This document shows positions 46,848 through 60,222 of a stretch of DNA of 64,000 nucleotides, one piece after another. Under the pieces are notes generated by a model, which worked only from the letters and a program-made list of their open reading frames with translations, was not told the DNA's origin and searched no databases. The DNA is from Prinia subflava (lineage: Eukaryota; Chordata; Aves; Passeriformes; Cisticolidae), in NCBI RefSeq assembly GCF_021018805.1, contig NC_086247.1, positions 149,571,285-149,635,284 of the forward strand, written 5' to 3'. The first letter of the stretch is position 1. Each line of letters opens with the position of its first letter. The position numbers were made by a program, and so were the translations under genes.

Positions 46848-47265
46848 CAGAATCACAGAATCACTAAGGTTGAAAAAGATCTCTAAGATCATGGAGTCCT
46901 ACAATTACTCCACCACTGCTGAGATCACCACTGAACCCTGTCACCAAGTGCCACATCCACACAATTTTTGAAGGCTTCCAAGGGTTGGTGACTCCACCAC
47001 TGCATTGAGCAGGCTATTCCAATGCTTGATAAACCCTTCAGCAAAGATATTTTCCCTAATATTCAACCTAAACCTTCTCTGGTGCAACTCAAGACCATTT
47101 CCTCTGTTCCTGCCCATATTCCCTGGGAGCAGAGCCTGACCCCCACCTGGCTGCACCCTCCTGTCATGGAATTGTGCAGAACCAGAAGGTCCCCCCAGAG
47201 CCTCCTTTTCTCCAGAATGAGCCCCTTTCCCAGCTCCTTCAGCTGCTCCTTGTTCCAACTTGTAC
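46848..47265 (-). mobile_element. CR1 LINE fragment, about 420 bp
   Basis: Reverse-oriented CR1 with the terminal repeat intact at the left ('cacagaatcacagaatcact'), followed by 'aagatctctaagatcatgga', 'tattccaatgcttgataaac', 'cctggctgcaccctcctgtc' and 'ccagctccttcagctgctcc'. One of the longest copies in the window. Confidence 0.95.
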
Positions 47266-50200
47266 TCTCAAACAATTTTGTTTCTGTGCAGGCTTCTAGG
47301 TTCTCGCCTTTAAGATTCGCTGCATGCGCATTTTAACACGTTTCCATAGTAGAAGTCCAACTTTTCTCATCATGTGCTATTACAATTGATTTTAACATCT
47401 GTTTGCTAACTGGAACATTAGTAAAATCCAGCATTTTAAAAAAGAATTCTTTCCCAGCCTTTAAAATGGTGACAGTGAAGCAGATGTTTTTGTTTAAAAC
47501 AGTATATAGAAGCACATGAAAACTGACTGTGGAAAGAACTTTCTGTACTTTCATCTTTACTGTCTTTCAGTAACTTGCCAAGCACATCATCTCATCTTTG
47601 AAGCTGGATTTTGTTTTTTAAACTACAGTCCATAAAATCTGGAAGTGAAGGTGAGATCCATCTGCCCAGAAGCCAACTGCAGGATCAGAAGGAGGGGTAT
47701 AAACCACTGTTCCAGAGCAATGCATAATTGTTTCCCGTAGGACAATGGGATACTTTTCCTTAGATTTCTATTTTTATGCCATCATCGTTTACTCAGATCA
47801 ACTTAAAATATAAATGCCACAGTTCCTATTGTAAAAGTGTTTAATTCACGTATGTGTCACACACACACATTTTCATGTAAATATGACGAGCATTAAGAAC
47901 AATTTGCATCTATATCATCTTTTTTATACTCATTATAAGATATTTAATTTCCAAAGGCTGAAGAGAGGCTCATGCATGTGGGGAATGGGAAAAAAAAACG
48001 AACAGCAACTTTATCCTACGTTTATAGGTATAAATATACAGGTATAAATATTTATATGTGTAAATGTACACACTTATTCTAACTGCTTCTACCAGGTGTT
48101 TTACCTTGGGTTTCCCCTCTGTACCATGTAAGGCTGAATTTCAGGTGGGTTTTAGGTTTGGATCGGGTGTGTGGATCTGAACAGACTCCCAAGGGCCCCA
48201 CCTTGATGCTTGTTTCAGTGTGGAGCACAAGGGGATTTTTTTGGAGGAAACTAATCTGAAACTGAACTCTCCAGGATCATCTGCTCCATCAGCTAATGGG
48301 CTCTCAGCCTACAGGACTAGGCACAAGCTAATCTGAAATGAAATATACCTAAATCCCTGTCACAGACCTCAGAGGAACCATAAGTTCTGCTAAAATTCAG
48401 ATTTTTCCACTTTTAAAAGCAGTCTTCCTGTCTTGTGAGGATCACATTGCTTTTCTGTATTTATTTTGGTGAAACTCCCCAGGCAGTCCCCACACATCCT
48501 TGTTATCCCATGGGTCTCTTCAAATTTCAGGTGTTGTCCAAACCCCTCCTTTCTTCTGGTAGCAACATGTTCAGAAAAAGTCATTCCCATTGTAATCCAA
48601 CAAAATCAGAGTCCTGGAGGTGATTTTTTTCAGGCATCCAGGTACCAAATAAAACTATGATAGGACAAGCCCAGCTCTTTCTTTCTCCTTTCTAAGACTG
48701 ACAATAACAGAACGTTTTTATATATAAAATAGCTGGATGTGATTTAAATGCAAACAGGGAGCTCACTTACTGAGCAAGAGGTTATGTGTACATAAAAAAA
48801 TTGCAGAGTGCAACTGTATCTTACATTTTTTACAAAAATATCAAGCTCCATAGTAGTTTTATTTACCTCACTCCTCTTTTATCAAAAATATCGATAGATG
48901 TTAAGTCCTGGGTCTCTAAGTCAGCCACTACATTTCTTACTATTTCTATATTTATAACCAATGGGCTACTGTGTCTGACTATAATCTTAAATTATTATGA
49001 ACATGTATCCTACATGTATCCAGTGTGCAAACACTGGACTAGCATTCTTTCAATGCTTGTGGAAAATTTCATACATTTATCTTCCTACTGACCCTAAAAT
49101 CTTCACTAATGTCAGTGGACTTCTTTAGAGAGGGAGCACTCATTATAGTGATTCCACTCACTTGGTGTTTGAAAGGTTGCTTTGAAATTATGAAATTTAG
49201 GACTTTCTTAAAAATAAAAATCAAAGGTTTGCCCCTCTAGTGTTAATACAACAGTATGGATCAATTTAGAAATATGTATCTATACATAGCTCAAATGTAA
49301 ATATAATTCAAACTTATATAAATATATACAAAATAGTCTTGGCACTTATTTCGATTTAAAAAAGCCCCCAAAAATAGTTTGGGTTCAGAATACATGAAGA
49401 CTCCACATTTTTTAAATATTTTTAGCATTTTCTGGCAACAAGACAAGTCCTGCAGGCTTCAGGTGGCATTCTTTAGATGTGGAAAAGCAAGGGAACTGAC
49501 ACTGCAGTGCAGAGGAATTGCATTGTTTTGCAAACTTGCATCTGGGCAGCAGACATTTATTTCTTGTTATTTATATTTTTTGCTAAGTTTTTTTGGGGGG
49601 GGGATTTCACAAATTCCCAGAAGTGCAGTGATGGATGGTTCACTTAGACATTGCTGCCCTCCAGCGGTCCTGTTAAGGTTTCCATGTTTTCAGGAAAGCC
49701 TTTAAAAACAAACATTGCCTTAAATCTTTGTTTTCATCAGGCAACTGAGCAGGCATAAATATTTCCATTTATGCAATCTGGCATATTCTCTTACCAGTGT
49801 ATTGGGTAAAATGTTTTTCACTGGCAAAACTATTTATTAACTTGTAATTATTACAGATGCAGCCAAACAGGTATCACTGGAATGCTGTTGTCCTTTGCAT
49901 GTTACCATGGAAGTAACTCTTTCTTCTTGAAGAAGAGCTAAAACCAGCATCCACAAATGACTGTAAAACTCAAGTAAAATTTGCAGATATGGAAAAGGAG
50001 AAATAACCTTTCACTTTCAGGTGAAAAGTGCCAAAGTTTCTAAAAGCTGGCTTCTCTCACTGCACTGCTTCCTTGTCCTGCCAAAGTTGTTTTTTGCTTC
50101 AAACGTCCTAATTTGGAGACAATCCATATCTTACAGATCTGATCTTGCTGGGTGGGCTGTGGTCATTTCCAGTTCTCCTGGAGAAAGTTTGAAATAACCT

Positions 50201-50570
50201 GCAACTGGCAGTTCCACCTGGATATTTTTCATTATTTTGTGGGGGGTTATTTTGTGACTCTTCCCTGACATAAGTCAACCATGTCACTTGCTTCCAGTTT
50301 CCTGATTTTAAGCATTTCTGTGTTCCCTGCACTTCTTTCCTGTACCTAGAAGTCTGTCCCTCTCTAAAACATGTCAGTGGGTATTGCTGTGCTTCTGCTG
50401 AAATACTTACACTGTAATTTCACTCAGGCCACATGGGATTTACAAACCAGACACACCCAACAAGTAGGAGAAGCATGTGGAAAATGCGTACACAAAGGGG
50501 CCAGTCATCCCTTTTTGGCAGTGTCTGGGCAGATACATCACTCTAATTAAACTGGAAATGGGCTACGCCT

Positions 50571-50936
50571 CCACACAGAGATCCTGGGATCCTGATGAAA
50601 CCACTCCATGCAGAGATCCTGGGATCCTTCAGACTGCCCTCCACACAGAGATCCTGGGATCCCCATGAAACCACTCCATGCAGAGATCCTGGGATCCTGA
50701 TGAAACCACTCCACACAGAGATCCTGGGATCCTGATGAAACCACTCTGTGCAGAGATCCTGGGATCCTTCAGACTGCCCTCCACACAGAGATCCTGGGAT
50801 CCTGATGAAACCACTCCATGCAGAGATCCTGGGATCCTTCAGGCTGCCCTCCACACAGAGATCCTGGGATCCTGATGAAACCACTCTGTGCAGAGATCCT
50901 GGGATCCTTCAGACTGCTCTCCACACAGAGATCCAG
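50571..50936. repeat. 35-bp minisatellite, 10 full copies
   Basis: Ten contiguous 35-bp units from 50571 to 50920, then a partial one. Each contains 'cagagatcctgggatcc', so a GGATCC site recurs every 35 bp. The right half of each unit is one of two types, 'tgatgaaaccact' (or 'ccatgaaaccact') and 'ttcagactgccct', partly alternating. There are no unique spacers. Confidence 0.97.
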
Positions 50937-51515
50937 CTGGAGATACCATGCAGGTGTGACACTCTCAGGCACAGCAGAACAAGGGGCTCCCTCTCCACTG
51001 ACACGTTCCAGATCCCTGGGTCAGAGAGGATGATTGGATTGCAGAGTCTAACCTCCTTTTCTCAAAAGTTATTATCTCTAAACCAAAACAGTTGAATGCA
51101 GTGCCATCTTTTGTTAAAATTAGAGCTTTTCATTTTGTGCTCCCATGACTATAGGGGGTTCCACAAATTATTTGTAAGGAGTCTATGAAAACTAACAAGG
51201 AAATAGATTTACAAGACAGTATTTGGCCTCTTCTTACAGATACACATTTTGTCCCCAAATTAAACAACAAGGTTATCATTTTCACACTCCAGAATATTTT
51301 TCCCTGTGATCATAAAGGCTCTACTCATTGCTAATTTGGGTAGAAATTCATTTCTTGGCACCTGGTGGTAGACCACAGCCTTCATCTCTCCAGATCTTAA
51401 AGATTTTGCTGTAGAAGAACTGATGTTTAATAGTGTTCATCCACCCTTCAGGTGCATCACTGGGGAGATGTCTGTACCCCAGACCTGCACTGCAGACCCC
51501 AGGTTTGCATAAAAG

Positions 51516-51551
51516 TGTATATACATATATATATATATACACATGTACACA
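51516..51551. repeat. AT/AC microsatellite
   Basis: A short alternating purine-pyrimidine run: 'gtgtatatacatatatatat' followed by 'atatacacatgtacac'. Confidence 0.85.
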
Positions 51552-54489
51552 TGGATTAGATTTGTGTGAACCTCTTCTGTCCTGGAAGCAATCTGGCATG
51601 CCATGGCAGAACTCCACAACAGCTAATTTATGCTGCTGGGAATAACCCAATGATTGACACTTTTTAGTAGGAAATATGGTTCTTTCTTCCCTTCTGGGTT
51701 TCAGTTCTTTTGGAAGTTCTTTCTACACAGCAGCCAGGATTTCTATAAATGTAAAAATAAACCTTGGAAGAGGAGAAACTTTCAGTCTGTTCCTTCTGCT
51801 TTTCTCGCCACCCTTGGGAGCTCCTGTCTGAGACGACCCTACTACTTAATTTTTATTCCCTTGTGATTTATCTGCCTGGGCTCCTTTATCCAAGCTATGG
51901 CTGTCAGAAAACCATGGCTGGGGTCAGTCTTGTGCTATCCCAGTTGCCTCAGTACTTTACCAGGTTATCCCTCATTTTGTAATCTTGTGCACAAGGAATT
52001 AAACTCCTTTTTTCTTACTGGCAACTGTTTTCCCAGTGTGAACTGTCAGACACAATTGGTTTGCAGATATTCCCCTGCTCTCCTGGTTGAGGTGAGTGAA
52101 TCAGGTGAATTAGTTAGAGGGAAAAATGCAAATCATTCTTCCATGTCTGTCTGTGCTCCAGGTGTCTGTAATATGAGGATGTGCTGAGCAAGGCCCTTGG
52201 CTGGAAAAGGATGGGGTAAGGTCGGAATATTTGAAGTAGAAGATGGAGAAGACTCAAAATCTGTGTCCTGTAAAGTGCAGAGCAATGAGGAATTGCCACC
52301 TAACTCAGAAGGAAAAGGAATTTCAACCCCTCTAAGAGGAACATCAGGAGAAAAGCTTTTTAGATGTTACCTTGAGTTATTTTCAGCTCCCAGAAAACTG
52401 TTAATTTAGGCCAGGCTCCAAACAATATCTTTCCTAGTGGTGTTGTTTTGGGGTGATGAATAGGTAGGTTTAAATGGATTTTTATCCCTTTATCCCCAGG
52501 AACTTGGGCATAGATGAATGACCCAGAAGGCCAGCGGATTAGGGCTGCACAACTGACCAAGAACATCTTGCTCTGGTTTAAAAACATCATCATCTGTTTA
52601 AAAACAAAGGAGGCTATTTATTCACTTTGGGACAATATGAGTATGGCTTGCTACAGCTATTTCCAAAAGTCCTTGCAAGTGTAGTTTGAGACTTAAGTAA
52701 ACTCATCCCAGGAAACCCAATGTCATCTGCTGCAAAAGGTTGGAGTGCAAGGAGAGGACAAGGCATGAAGTTGTAGCAATCTGGAATTGCAGGAATGAAA
52801 AGGAAGAGGTTTGGATTTATTAAAGAGTCCTGGTCTCATTTTTAATTTCTCCAAACTATGCCCTAGCTCCTGTGCATTGAGAGGAATCTCACTGGAGACA
52901 GCGTTTGTAGGAGTCAAGATAACTTGGTATGAGAAAAAGAAAATCCACCCCACTGGGATGGGAGAGTGTGAGAGGTGGTGATGTCCTGAGTGCACGCAGA
53001 GTCTGTCACCAGCAAAATGCACAGCTCTGTGTTATCACCTTGCTTTCCCAGTGTATTATTTCATTTTTGCTGGTAGGGAAAGATAAGGCTGGCTCAGCCA
53101 AACCATCAGGCTTGTATGTGCTTTTCCGTGTGAGCCCTGCAGTGGATCAAAGGCAGTGAGTTCACCAGCCAGAGGAACTGGGACCTGCCTAGAAAATCAG
53201 TATCTTCTTTCCTGCCCAGGATAGCAGGACACAATCAGTGGTGCCCTTTTACCATGCCCAGTAAATCATGAAACAAGGTATATGTTGTTTCCATTTACCT
53301 TCATTTCTTACCACCCAACTGGCCTTTGCTGCAGGCACTGAGACAACGAACAGCCCCAGTGTGGAGGTTCCAAAATTGCTGGTTTTCTCCCCATTATGCC
53401 CTGCTGTAAACCACACCTAGCAACCCATCTATTAAACTGATTGTGTTTGTATCATAACATATCTCTGGGCAGGCTACTCTAGGAGCTACTTACATTATAT
53501 TTTAACATTTTAGGGCTTTTTTCTAACACAGGAGTTTCCTTAGGGTTCTGAGTAAGGAAAGATCTCCCGAGGGAAGGTTTTGCTTTTAGGACAGTGCTGC
53601 CTGCAGTTGCCTCCATGTCATATAAGATGCCCAAGGACACACTGTACATGTGCCAAGGTCTGGTAGATGTTGGTCCAGGATCTGTAGGCAGCCTTATGGA
53701 GTAAAAACAGGTGGCCAGCTGGGATGTCCTGCTGCACTTGAAATTTCATGGAGACTTCTGTGTTTATGCAGCTAAGTATTGTTTTCACAGTTGTTAAGTT
53801 CAAGGAGCAGCACTTTCCCCCCTTCCAGGAGCACCCTGAGACTGTCAGCAACTAATTAAAAATCAAAGTATGACCTAAAGTGTTACACTTGCGCATTAAA
53901 TTCATTACAGTGTTGATTTTGACCTGGAAAGAGACAGTTACCTAATACAAGAAGAAATGCTTGCATTTGGGGGCTCCTCTATTTTTTTTAGATTCAATGG
54001 AATGGACAAATTCTTTTTTTTTATAGCATATGGCCTTAATACACACTCCTACATCCCCCCACCAGTACAGAATTATCCCTGATGCATTAGAAAGTGTAAA
54101 AAACCCTTCAAATTCCCATTTTAACCTGAGCTACAGCTGGCACCTTGGAATGAAATGTATCAGGTCTTCATCCTGGTTGGAGCTGAAGAATACAAGGCAT
54201 AAACCAGTGAAAGCAAGTCCCATCACGTCCTCCTGGTGTGTTTGTGTGCTGAAACTCCACAGGCTTTCAACACTTCTAAGTGAAACTGTTCATTAAGCAG
54301 CCAAAGCTGGTTCGTTGGGTTATCTTATGTTTTGGCAGAGCAGCCCTTTTTACCTTTCATCCAAAGGAGATCCAACACTGATAAAAAGCAGGAGTCTGTC
54401 CACTATTTCTGTAGAAAAATAGATGTCTGATGGGGATCCTCCCCTTCTGCCCCACCAAGCAAGTGGCCAGAGACAGCAAGGAGGGTGAA

Positions 54490-54860
54490 GTTTTCACGAT
54501 TCAAGTGTCACGTGGTGGGCACAAGGATAGGTGAAGACGTAATTTGGATGAGGTGAGTGAGGGAAGCCCTGAGGAGCTTAGGGCGGTGCCTGAGGTGCCA
54601 CAAGCTCCAAGGCAAGGCCCAGACAGCAGTTCCAGAGTTGCATTCTCTGGTTCTTGTAGAGCCCAGGGGCTCAGAGCTGGGATCCCAGCAGCTCACAGCT
54701 CTGTGTGTGACTTTCCGGGAATTGTTCCCAAGGCACATCCGTGTGCAGTTGCACAAACCAGGGCTCCTCTGAGCGCAGGGGGACGTGGCTGTGGGAAGGC
54801 TTCGATGGCTGAGGTGCTTGACAACAGAGCAGGAAGGAAATGACTCATTCAACCTTTCTG
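54490..54860. promoter_or_regulatory. Candidate regulatory block in intergenic DNA
   Basis: A locally GC-rich block in otherwise AT-rich DNA. It contains an E-box CACGTG (54509-54514), a palindromic STAT-type TTCCGGGAA (near 54713) and an AP-1 type TGACTCA (near 54842). The motifs are exact matches to textbook sites, but their joint significance is inference. Confidence 0.25.
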
Positions 54861-56274
54861 CTTTGGCTGCACCGGGCTTGCAAAATTGATGAGGAGGCAC
54901 CAAAACCCAATAAAATACTTCCTCAGTGGGTGACTTGTGTGGTTCTTTCTACATCCTGATATCCCCTTGGTGTTTTCTTTTCCAAAACCCAAATAACATC
55001 ACTGGCCAGAGGAATGAGGCTGCATTTGCATTATACACCATCAGGTGTATAAATGAGTGATTTTGGAAGTGGAAGTTGTACTTTTCTATATAAATTTGAG
55101 TTCTACTTCGCATTTAAAGCAAAGGTTCATTATTCCCTTTGTAGGAAAGAGAGAGAGTGTGGTCTTAGACTTAAATCAACACCTTTCTGAAGGGTATTTA
55201 CTCTATTTTGAGATACTTCTGCATCTTAATTTGGTCTGCTTCATCCTTTTCAAAGGTTCCTCTCTCTTCAGTGACAGTTTATTGAACTGTGCTCCTAACT
55301 TTCATCTTATGAAATGAAACAAGATCCAATAAGAAGCTAAATTACAGGTGGTGAATACTCTTTTTGAATACACTAGATGAGATTTTACAAGCTCATCCTT
55401 TTATTCTTTTAGGAAGTATCTTAATCTAAAAATTAATCTAGTAATAAATTGCCATCTAGTCTGGGTTGGGGTTTTTTTGGCCCTAAGTTTCAGTTTGTGT
55501 TGTTCTCTTCATTTCATGTTTGGCTGTTCAAAGAGCATGGCTAATTATAAATTAACACCAAAAATGCTGGTTATCCATTAGGACAAGGGAGACACAAAAA
55601 TTCCTTGCATACCTTCTGCATAAGCATCTGCTCTGGAGATGTTAGGAATTCAAGAACATTTCTGATTCTGCATGACTTGTTCAGATGGAGGTGGAGGGAA
55701 GTCTGATGTCACTGTGTTTATGTGAAGCGTAGTTTTAACTCTTTGGGATCAGAAATAAAAGTGCATTACTTTTAAAATCCCTGATTACCCATGTTGCACA
55801 CTCTGGAACCACAGGACCCTCATGTGCAGTTTTAACTTGTGGGGCATTCTTATATCTAGTAGAATTTTCTATAATACAGACGTAATTCAGACTTTCCATT
55901 TTTTCTGCACATTTAAAAGTCATGTGAACTGGCTACAGCAAAAAAAGCTGCAATCAGGTAATGATCTGAACAATTGCATCTAATTATTGTGATTATCCCA
56001 GTTGCAGGGAATTAAGCTGACAGATGAAGTATATTAAAAGGAGCCATTATGACATTAATCATCAACCCTCCCCCATACTTAACCTGTATATCCCAGTGCT
56101 ATGGGCTGGAAAAAGGCAGTAGTGCAAGAAAGAAGAGACACATGTCAAGCACTCCTGACAGCAGATGATTTGGCCTAAGGACTGTGGTCTTTTAAGGTTA
56201 GAAATGAGTTTGCTGGCCTGGACATCAGTGGCTGTGAAGCTTGGGGTCTGTGCTCAGCTCTAATCTGGGATCAG

Positions 56275-56535
56275 AGAGTCAAAGAATGACCAAGGGTGAA
56301 AAAGCATCCAAGACCATTGAGCCCAGTTGTTACCCCAGCACTGTGTCCACCACTAAACCCTGGCCCTGGCCCCCGCTGCCACATCCACATGGCTTTTGAA
56401 TGCTGATTCCACAACTTCCCTGGGGAAGCTGTTCCAATGCCTGACCACCCTTTAAATGAAGGATTTTTCCTAATATCTAATCTGAACCTCCCTGGTGGAA
56501 TTTGAGGCCGTTTCCTCTCATCCTGTCAAATATCA
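56275..56535 (-). mobile_element. CR1 LINE fragment, about 260 bp
   Basis: Reverse-oriented copy: 'ccaagaccattgagcccagt', 'tccaccactaaaccctggcc', 'tgctgccacatcc'-like block, 'ctgttccaatgcctgaccac' and 'cctaatatctaatctgaacc'. Confidence 0.93.
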
Positions 56536-58407
56536 GAAGGGGCCATTAATGGATAAAAGTGGCAGGACCCTGGGACTGATCTCCTGCTGTTCTTCTTTCC
56601 AAACAGAGATAATCACTCCATGTTATGTTTTCATTGCAGCAAGTCTAGTGCATCATTAGTTTCCCCAATTAGGTTATTGTTTCTCATTCATGCAACAATA
56701 ACTTCACGTTAATGGCCAGATTCACAAAACCATTCACAGAGTTATAAATGATAGCATTGTGTGGCTGATCCGTGGTGTTTACTGATGCACTGAACTGGGA
56801 GGCTGATGAAATGAATGCACCATGTTTTCTTTGAGCTTCTCATTCACTGTTAAGAGATGAGCTTTTCAGAGCTCTAAAAGAAGTCTCTAGGGTCCCCTCC
56901 CCCAAAAAAGTCTTCCTATAAATGTTTTAGACTAAATGTACTTTTCTGTACCACTCTCTGGTAAAGACATTTTTGTTCTCCCAGAATCAAAATATTTAAA
57001 GCCAGGGAATTTAACATAAGAGGGCCTACTTAAACCTACATTTGTTAAAGCATGGAAATGCATAAAAATTACTCTCAGAGACTCATAAAATCTGTCCTGT
57101 AGTGGGAGAAATGAGGTAAACAAATGTGAAATAAAACTTTCAGCACAAAATTAATATGAAGACAAAATTGTTGAGATGTCCAAATACCAAGCACCGTCAA
57201 ACTGATGTAAAATTATTTAACTGTCTCCTTTATACTGAAATTCCAAGAGTTATAAAGAACTTCTTGAAACAAGCAGAGAAACCTAGGGCTTTAATTTCTA
57301 AATCTTATGCATAATCTTGCTTTTAATTCTATTTTCTTATAATTTTTCAGCCTGAAATCAATGTGAGACTTGTTGAACTGGTAAGTCTCTAAGTCTTTGA
57401 TTGTGACCATACAGTAATAAATGACTCCTTTGATTGTCCTATTGCTTTATTTGGTGGTTAGAACTGCTCTTGATTACTTAGTTTAAGTGAAGGGAAAACC
57501 CTTCGAGATACTTAAGATACAGTAAGTCAGATAAGTGTATTTCTGGCTTAGCAAGTCAAATTTATCTTCTGCTCAAGCAGAAATACCTCATTAATTTTAA
57601 TGGGGCTCACACAGGATTCTGCCAGCAGCAAGTTTAGCTTTACACGTCCCAGCATCTGTTGCTTCCTTTTCCTGTGGCCGTGTACAGCTCTCCTAAACGG
57701 GAGTAACTGCTGCAATAAATGGTTTAAATGCAGATGTATACATCAGTATCATTTACTCTGAAGGTCCTTTGGCACAGGTGTCCATGGTGATAAACAAGCA
57801 TCTGGCTGCCCTTCCCATTTCCTACATTGCATGATACTGGTGTTAATTGCATTCCAGCCTAGTTTATAAACGACAGTGAATTAATCTGTCCAGTGACTCG
57901 TCCATAAACCAAATAATCTCACTGTTCTTACAGTCATAAATCCCACTCTTGAGCTTTTTTCAATTTATCTCCTAAGGGAACCTGATTTCCAAAGGTGCTG
58001 ATGCCCACCAGCTCCTGCAGATCCACGGGGCTGCTCTTCCCCACAGTTCAAGGTGTTCCTTACACATGAGGGACTGGCAGCTGCTGCAAACCTGGGAGTG
58101 CTGGGAAAATTTGCTGATAGATAAATATTGGGTGGAGCAGACTCAGTGGCAGGATCAGACCTAGGAATCCCAGGTCTTGCATGGTCAGGGAAGTGTTAGC
58201 AACAAGTGCTGTGTCCACCTAATGAAGGAGAGCTCTGATAACCAAAGAGTAATAATTGCCTTTACAGCAGGTGAGTCACCATTGGAGCTGGCCTCCCACA
58301 GGGGTGTTCCCGCTCCTTGGTGAGAGTTCTGGCAGTTCCCAAAATGGAAAAGGCAACTGATAATTTGACATTTTGCTGTCTTATAGACTATAGACTTATT
58401 TATTCAG

Positions 58408-58497
58408 CCTAATGGAAGGTGTTCCTGCCCATGGCAGGAGGTTGGAACAACATGAGCTTTAAAGTCTCTTCCTACCCAAACTATTCTGTGATTCTGT
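58408..58497 (+). mobile_element. CR1 LINE 3' tail
   Basis: Short tail: 'ttcctgcccatggcaggagg', 'ttggaacaacatgagcttta', 'aagtctcttcctacccaaac', 'tattctgtgattctgtgag'. The terminal octamer-like repeat 'attctgtg' is duplicated, as in CR1 3' ends. Confidence 0.9.
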
Positions 58498-60109
58498 GAG
58501 TTTATTTGTATGAGAGTAGGATTTAGAGAGGCCTGATCATCTGAGGATAGTAGCACACCCCATCTAAACCAGTAAACAGACTGGGAAAAGACATTAAAAA
58601 AGCATTTCACTGAACAGCTAGACCATAAGTAAAGTGTTTGAGAATTCCTGTCCCACTTCTGCATTGACATGAACTCTATTTAATATGACATTTTCTTTTG
58701 TGTCCATTTTTGTAATTCTCCTGCTGACAAAAACAGCCCCACGTGGCTGCCAAAGCTCCCTGGTGGCCGTATAACCCCCAAATGCTTCCTGCACTGTGTA
58801 ACCGTGGCAGAAATCCTGAGTCCTTTCTGCAAAGTAAACAAAGACCTTTGCTGTTATCCTTTGGAGAGGTGGTTGGGGACATTTCAGTGGGGTGAGGAGG
58901 GTGTGTGTGAGATTTTGAAGGGCAGAGGGAGCCAGGAGGCATCTTCTCCATTGGAAATACTCGGTGTTGGGGCGGTGTAGCATTCCTCTGAGATGAAAAG
59001 CTGCTCCTTCCACTGTGTGCAATTAAGTCAACACTTGAGTCATGCTTTCGGAGTGGAGACAGGTAAACTGCTTGGCTTTAGGTTTGCTGTGATTTATGGT
59101 TCGCTGTGGAATTGAACCCTGCAAACATTTTTGGCTCTGAGCTCTGCGACTGCTCTTTTCTTCCTGGGCTGGGCTGAGTGTGCAAAATAAAGGAGGAGAA
59201 TCCAAAGGGGTGTAGGAGTGAGAGAAATGGGAGATCTCCTTGACTTTGCAGGGCTCCAGTTCAGCTGATGATCTTGGCACCTTTGCATACAGACATCTGT
59301 GTTGGAGGGTGTGTTACAGAGGCTCGTCACCCAGCCTGCCTGACATTTAACTCCTTCCAGCCTCACCTCTGTGGCTGGAGGGCAAAGGGGCTAGTCAAGA
59401 TGTGTCCTGGCTTTAAGCCTTGGTCCTCAGTAAAATATCACAACTCTGACTTTGTAGTTTTCAGGTTCCAGCTTTGCTTTGGAAAGGCAGTGCCAACCCC
59501 CAGCCTGTCTCCAGGCCTAGAAATGTCTTGACTTTGCTTCTCTATGAGCAGAGTGGTGATGGTGTGGACCAGAAAAAAAAAGAATATTCACATGACATTC
59601 TAAAATTGCTATATTATTCTTAGAATATTTTTATTAGTAGGATTTCTGCAGCTCACAAGCCCAGTAGCTCCTCACATACCTTTGGTTTTGTTGTTATTCT
59701 GGATGTATATTGTTTTCAGCAATGCAAAGGAAAGAGAATTTAAGCACATGCAGAAATACAACTCAAAAGACTGTAGCCTTCTAAAACAAAGCTGTGATGA
59801 GACCTGTGCTGTCATTCTCCAGTTCTGATGTTTGCTGCAGCGTATCAGCGCCCTGCTGGTGACTGCTGTACTTTGTGATGAATGCAAGAAGTGCAAGAGT
59901 TGCTGCCTGGCTTGCTCTGAACACACACATGTCAAGCCCATCAAGGATTTAGAAATGATGATGACTTAGCTTAGGGTGGCAGAAAGGTCCCCAAGTGCTC
60001 CAAGCAGCCTAAGTGGTGATGCCTCTGGATGTGCACAGAAGCAGGGAGAGTAAATGGAATTGCAAAAAGGGAAAAGTTGGGCAAGGTTTTGTGAGCCCTC
60101 CTGACAGGC

Positions 60110-60222
60110 ACTATTTGGATGTGGTGCTTGGGGATGTGGTTTGGTGGTGAACATGGTGGTACTGGGTTAACGTTGGACTTGATGGTCTTGGGAGGTCTTT
60201 TCCACCCTTAGTGATTCTACAG
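60110..60222 (+). mobile_element. CR1 LINE 3' fragment
   Basis: Reads 'ctatttggatgtggtgcttg', 'gggatgtggtttggtggtga', 'gttggacttgatggtcttgg', 'gaggtcttttccacccttag', 'tgattctac'. Similar in subfamily sequence to the copy at 1475-1631. Confidence 0.92.

Noticed and set aside
46000..47300. Possible divergent non-coding transcript from the DLEC1 CpG island
   Set aside because: Only inferred from promoter architecture; no splice pattern or conserved element in the sequence supports it.
50571..50936. Regular 35-bp repeats resembling a CRISPR array
   Set aside because: Units are contiguous with no unique spacers, in a vertebrate genome, and no cas-like genes exist. It is a minisatellite.
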